From Hydrogenothermus sp. (GTDB lineage Bacteria; Aquificota; Aquificia; Aquificales; Hydrogenothermaceae), in the NCBI GenBank assembly GCA_003978675.1, contig QNYP01000169.1:1-6433 (forward strand): a stretch of 6,433 nt of DNA. Direction: 5' to 3'. Below, one piece after another: positions 5,644 to 6,433 of this stretch (the stretch's first letter is position 1; every line of letters begins with the position of its first letter). The notes beneath the pieces were generated by a model, which worked only from the letters and a program-made list of their open reading frames with translations, had not been told where the DNA came from and did no database searches. A program made the position numbers and the translations under genes.

Positions 5644-6433
5644 ACCTATCCCTTAAAATAGAGTATTTATCGAGGTAATTTGAAAGTTTCAAAGGGTCAT
5701 CTGTCTTTAATCTAACTAATCTAAACTTAGAATAAGCCCAGCTAACATTTATACTATAATAATAATCATCTACGGATTGCAATATGTCCTTATAAATCTT
5801 CAGATATGCATTGCTATTTTTTGCTTTAATCTTAAAAGATTGATTTTTGTTAAAAGTCCAGACACCAAAAACATTATTTGCCAAAACAAAAAATCTAGAA
5901 GTTCCCCAGCCACTTTCTATGGCAGCCTGAGCGATTACTAAACTAGGGGGATGTGTATTTACCTTTGTTAAAAGTTCTTTTAGAGAATTTGCTTTGTATT
6001 TATCAAGGAGTTCTTCTAAAAATTTTTCTTCATCTTCATTTAAAGGCTTATTTGACTGTAATTTTTTACTTATTTCCAATAGTTTTTCTCTTGTTTTTTG
6101 TATTTGAAAATTTTTAATTAAGATAGATGGAAGTATTATATCTATGAATTTTTTCTTTCTTTGTTCTACAGGTAAAGGTTTTAATGATATAACTTTTGTG
6201 TATACTACAGGTATAACTGTATTACAATCTATAGGAATTATATCTTCAAATGTATTTATTCTTTTCCTTATTATAATTATTTCTTTTGGAGGTTTTGATT
6301 GTTTTTCTGGATATGATAAGTTTAGAATTTCAGATTTAAATTGAGGTAAAAAAAATGGAGCAACAATCACATATATACTAACACCTACAATAGCAACAAT
6401 TAATATTACGTCTCCTATCTTTAAAAGTTTAAA
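5558..6433 (-). CDS. Bax-type glucosaminidase, membrane-anchored (5' end beyond the window)
   Basis: Glucosaminidase-domain (Bax/LytG-like) proteins cleave the glycan backbone of peptidoglycan. The frame is open to the right edge: 291 residues are visible and the start is not. A GTG at 6370 is possible, but upstream codons encode KIGDVILIVAIVGVSIY and continue hydrophobic into VIVAPFF, a clear N-terminal membrane anchor, so the true start lies beyond 6433. Residues here are numbered from that GTG. A polar linker (about 11-65) leads to EQRKKKFIDIILPSIL (69-84), a Bax-like helix. The domain follows: SLVIAQAAIESGWGTSRF (143-160, catalytic Glu 152), ANNVFGVW (164-171), SVDDYYYSINVSWAYSKFR (199-217), and a final helix, VKRIKRVIKDNNLKRFD (244-260). 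The last 27 codons overlap the deacetylase gene in another frame. The call to a Bax-like glucosaminidase is firm; cleavage specificity and role (growth, septation or export-apparatus insertion) are not shown. Confidence 0.9.
   Translation of the reverse strand, partial: FKLLKIGDVILIVAIVGVSIYVIVAPFFLPQFKSEILNLSYPEKQSKPPKEIIIIRKRINTFEDIIPIDCNTVIPVVYTKVISLKPLPVEQRKKKFIDIILPSILIKNFQIQKTREKLLEISKKLQSNKPLNEDEEKFLEELLDKYKANSLKELLTKVNTHPPSLVIAQAAIESGWGTSRFFVLANNVFGVWTFNKNQSFKIKAKNSNAYLKIYKDILQSVDDYYYSINVSWAYSKFRLVRLKTDDPLKLSNYLDKYSILRDRYVKRIKRVIKDNNLKRFDTCKLNPSFVN
5649..5654 (-). promoter_or_regulatory. Ribosome binding site supporting the deacetylase ATG
   Basis: AAGGGA on the minus strand stands 5 bases before the ATG at 5643. 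It lies inside the glucosaminidase coding frame. It favours this ATG over an in-frame TTG about 45 bases downstream, which would remove the basic start of the signal peptide. Confidence 0.65.

Larger units (their letters stand above)
939..6433 (-). other. Probable four-gene operon: glucosaminidase, deacetylase, class A PBP, trpB
   Basis: All four genes are on one strand with junctions of -86, -4 and +23 bases. No intergenic room remains for a conventional promoter or terminator within the cluster. The promoter must lie beyond 6433, or inside a coding region. Co-transcription is inferred from spacing alone. Confidence 0.7.

Noticed and set aside
6144..6344. Plus-strand open frame of 66 codons opposite the glucosaminidase
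   Set aside because: It is antisense to the linker of the glucosaminidase, has no convincing ribosome binding site, and shows no family features.
1..6433. Search for CRISPR arrays, tRNA or rRNA genes, insertion sequences and prophage features
   Set aside because: No regularly spaced repeats, cloverleaf-like sequence, transposase motifs or terminal inverted repeats were seen; nearly all bases lie in five well-supported genes.

Overview
This is an AT-rich window (by eye about two thirds A+T or more) that is almost fully packed with protein-coding genes. Spacing is very tight: gene ends overlap by a few to 86 bases, and no stretch over 300 bases lacks a gene. I see no RNA genes, insertion sequences, CRISPR arrays, phage genes or clear intrinsic terminators. 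The proteins are rich in Lys, Ile and Asn. Gene compaction, base composition and a TrpB that reads like those of Aquificota together suggest a low-GC thermophilic Aquificota, perhaps a Sulfurihydrogenibium-like member of Hydrogenothermaceae. That placement is inference from memory of the family, not a database result. The extracytoplasmic peptidoglycan enzymes show that it is a walled bacterium.

Left part, plus strand: a short tail of an upstream reading frame (about bases 3-59) runs into an ApbE-type FAD:protein FMN transferase. The only conventional start of apbE (ATG at 77) would destroy a convincing signal peptide and ignores a strong Shine-Dalgarno sequence at 33-40. The likely initiation region is near base 50, where only non-standard codons are in frame. 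apbE ends at 955, and its last 17 bases overlap the end of the converging trpB.

Rest of the window, minus strand, read from right to left: (1) a membrane-anchored Bax-type glucosaminidase that hydrolyses peptidoglycan, entering from beyond base 6433; (2) an exported NodB-type polysaccharide deacetylase that starts 86 bases inside the Bax gene; (3) a bifunctional class A penicillin-binding protein (glycosyltransferase GT51 plus transpeptidase), overlapping the deacetylase by 4 bases (GTGA); (4) trpB, the tryptophan synthase beta chain, 23 bases after the PBP stop. The first three form a coherent cell-envelope set: one cuts glycan, one removes acetyl groups from glycan (peptidoglycan or another N-acetylated polymer), and one builds and crosslinks new peptidoglycan. 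trpB is a metabolic gene at the end of the same probable transcript, with no trpA in view.

The window mostly holds known families. The unusual points are organisational: the unresolved apbE start, the long out-of-frame overlap between the glucosaminidase and the deacetylase signal peptide, the odd PBP start, and a small cysteine-pair domain at the C-terminus of the deacetylase.
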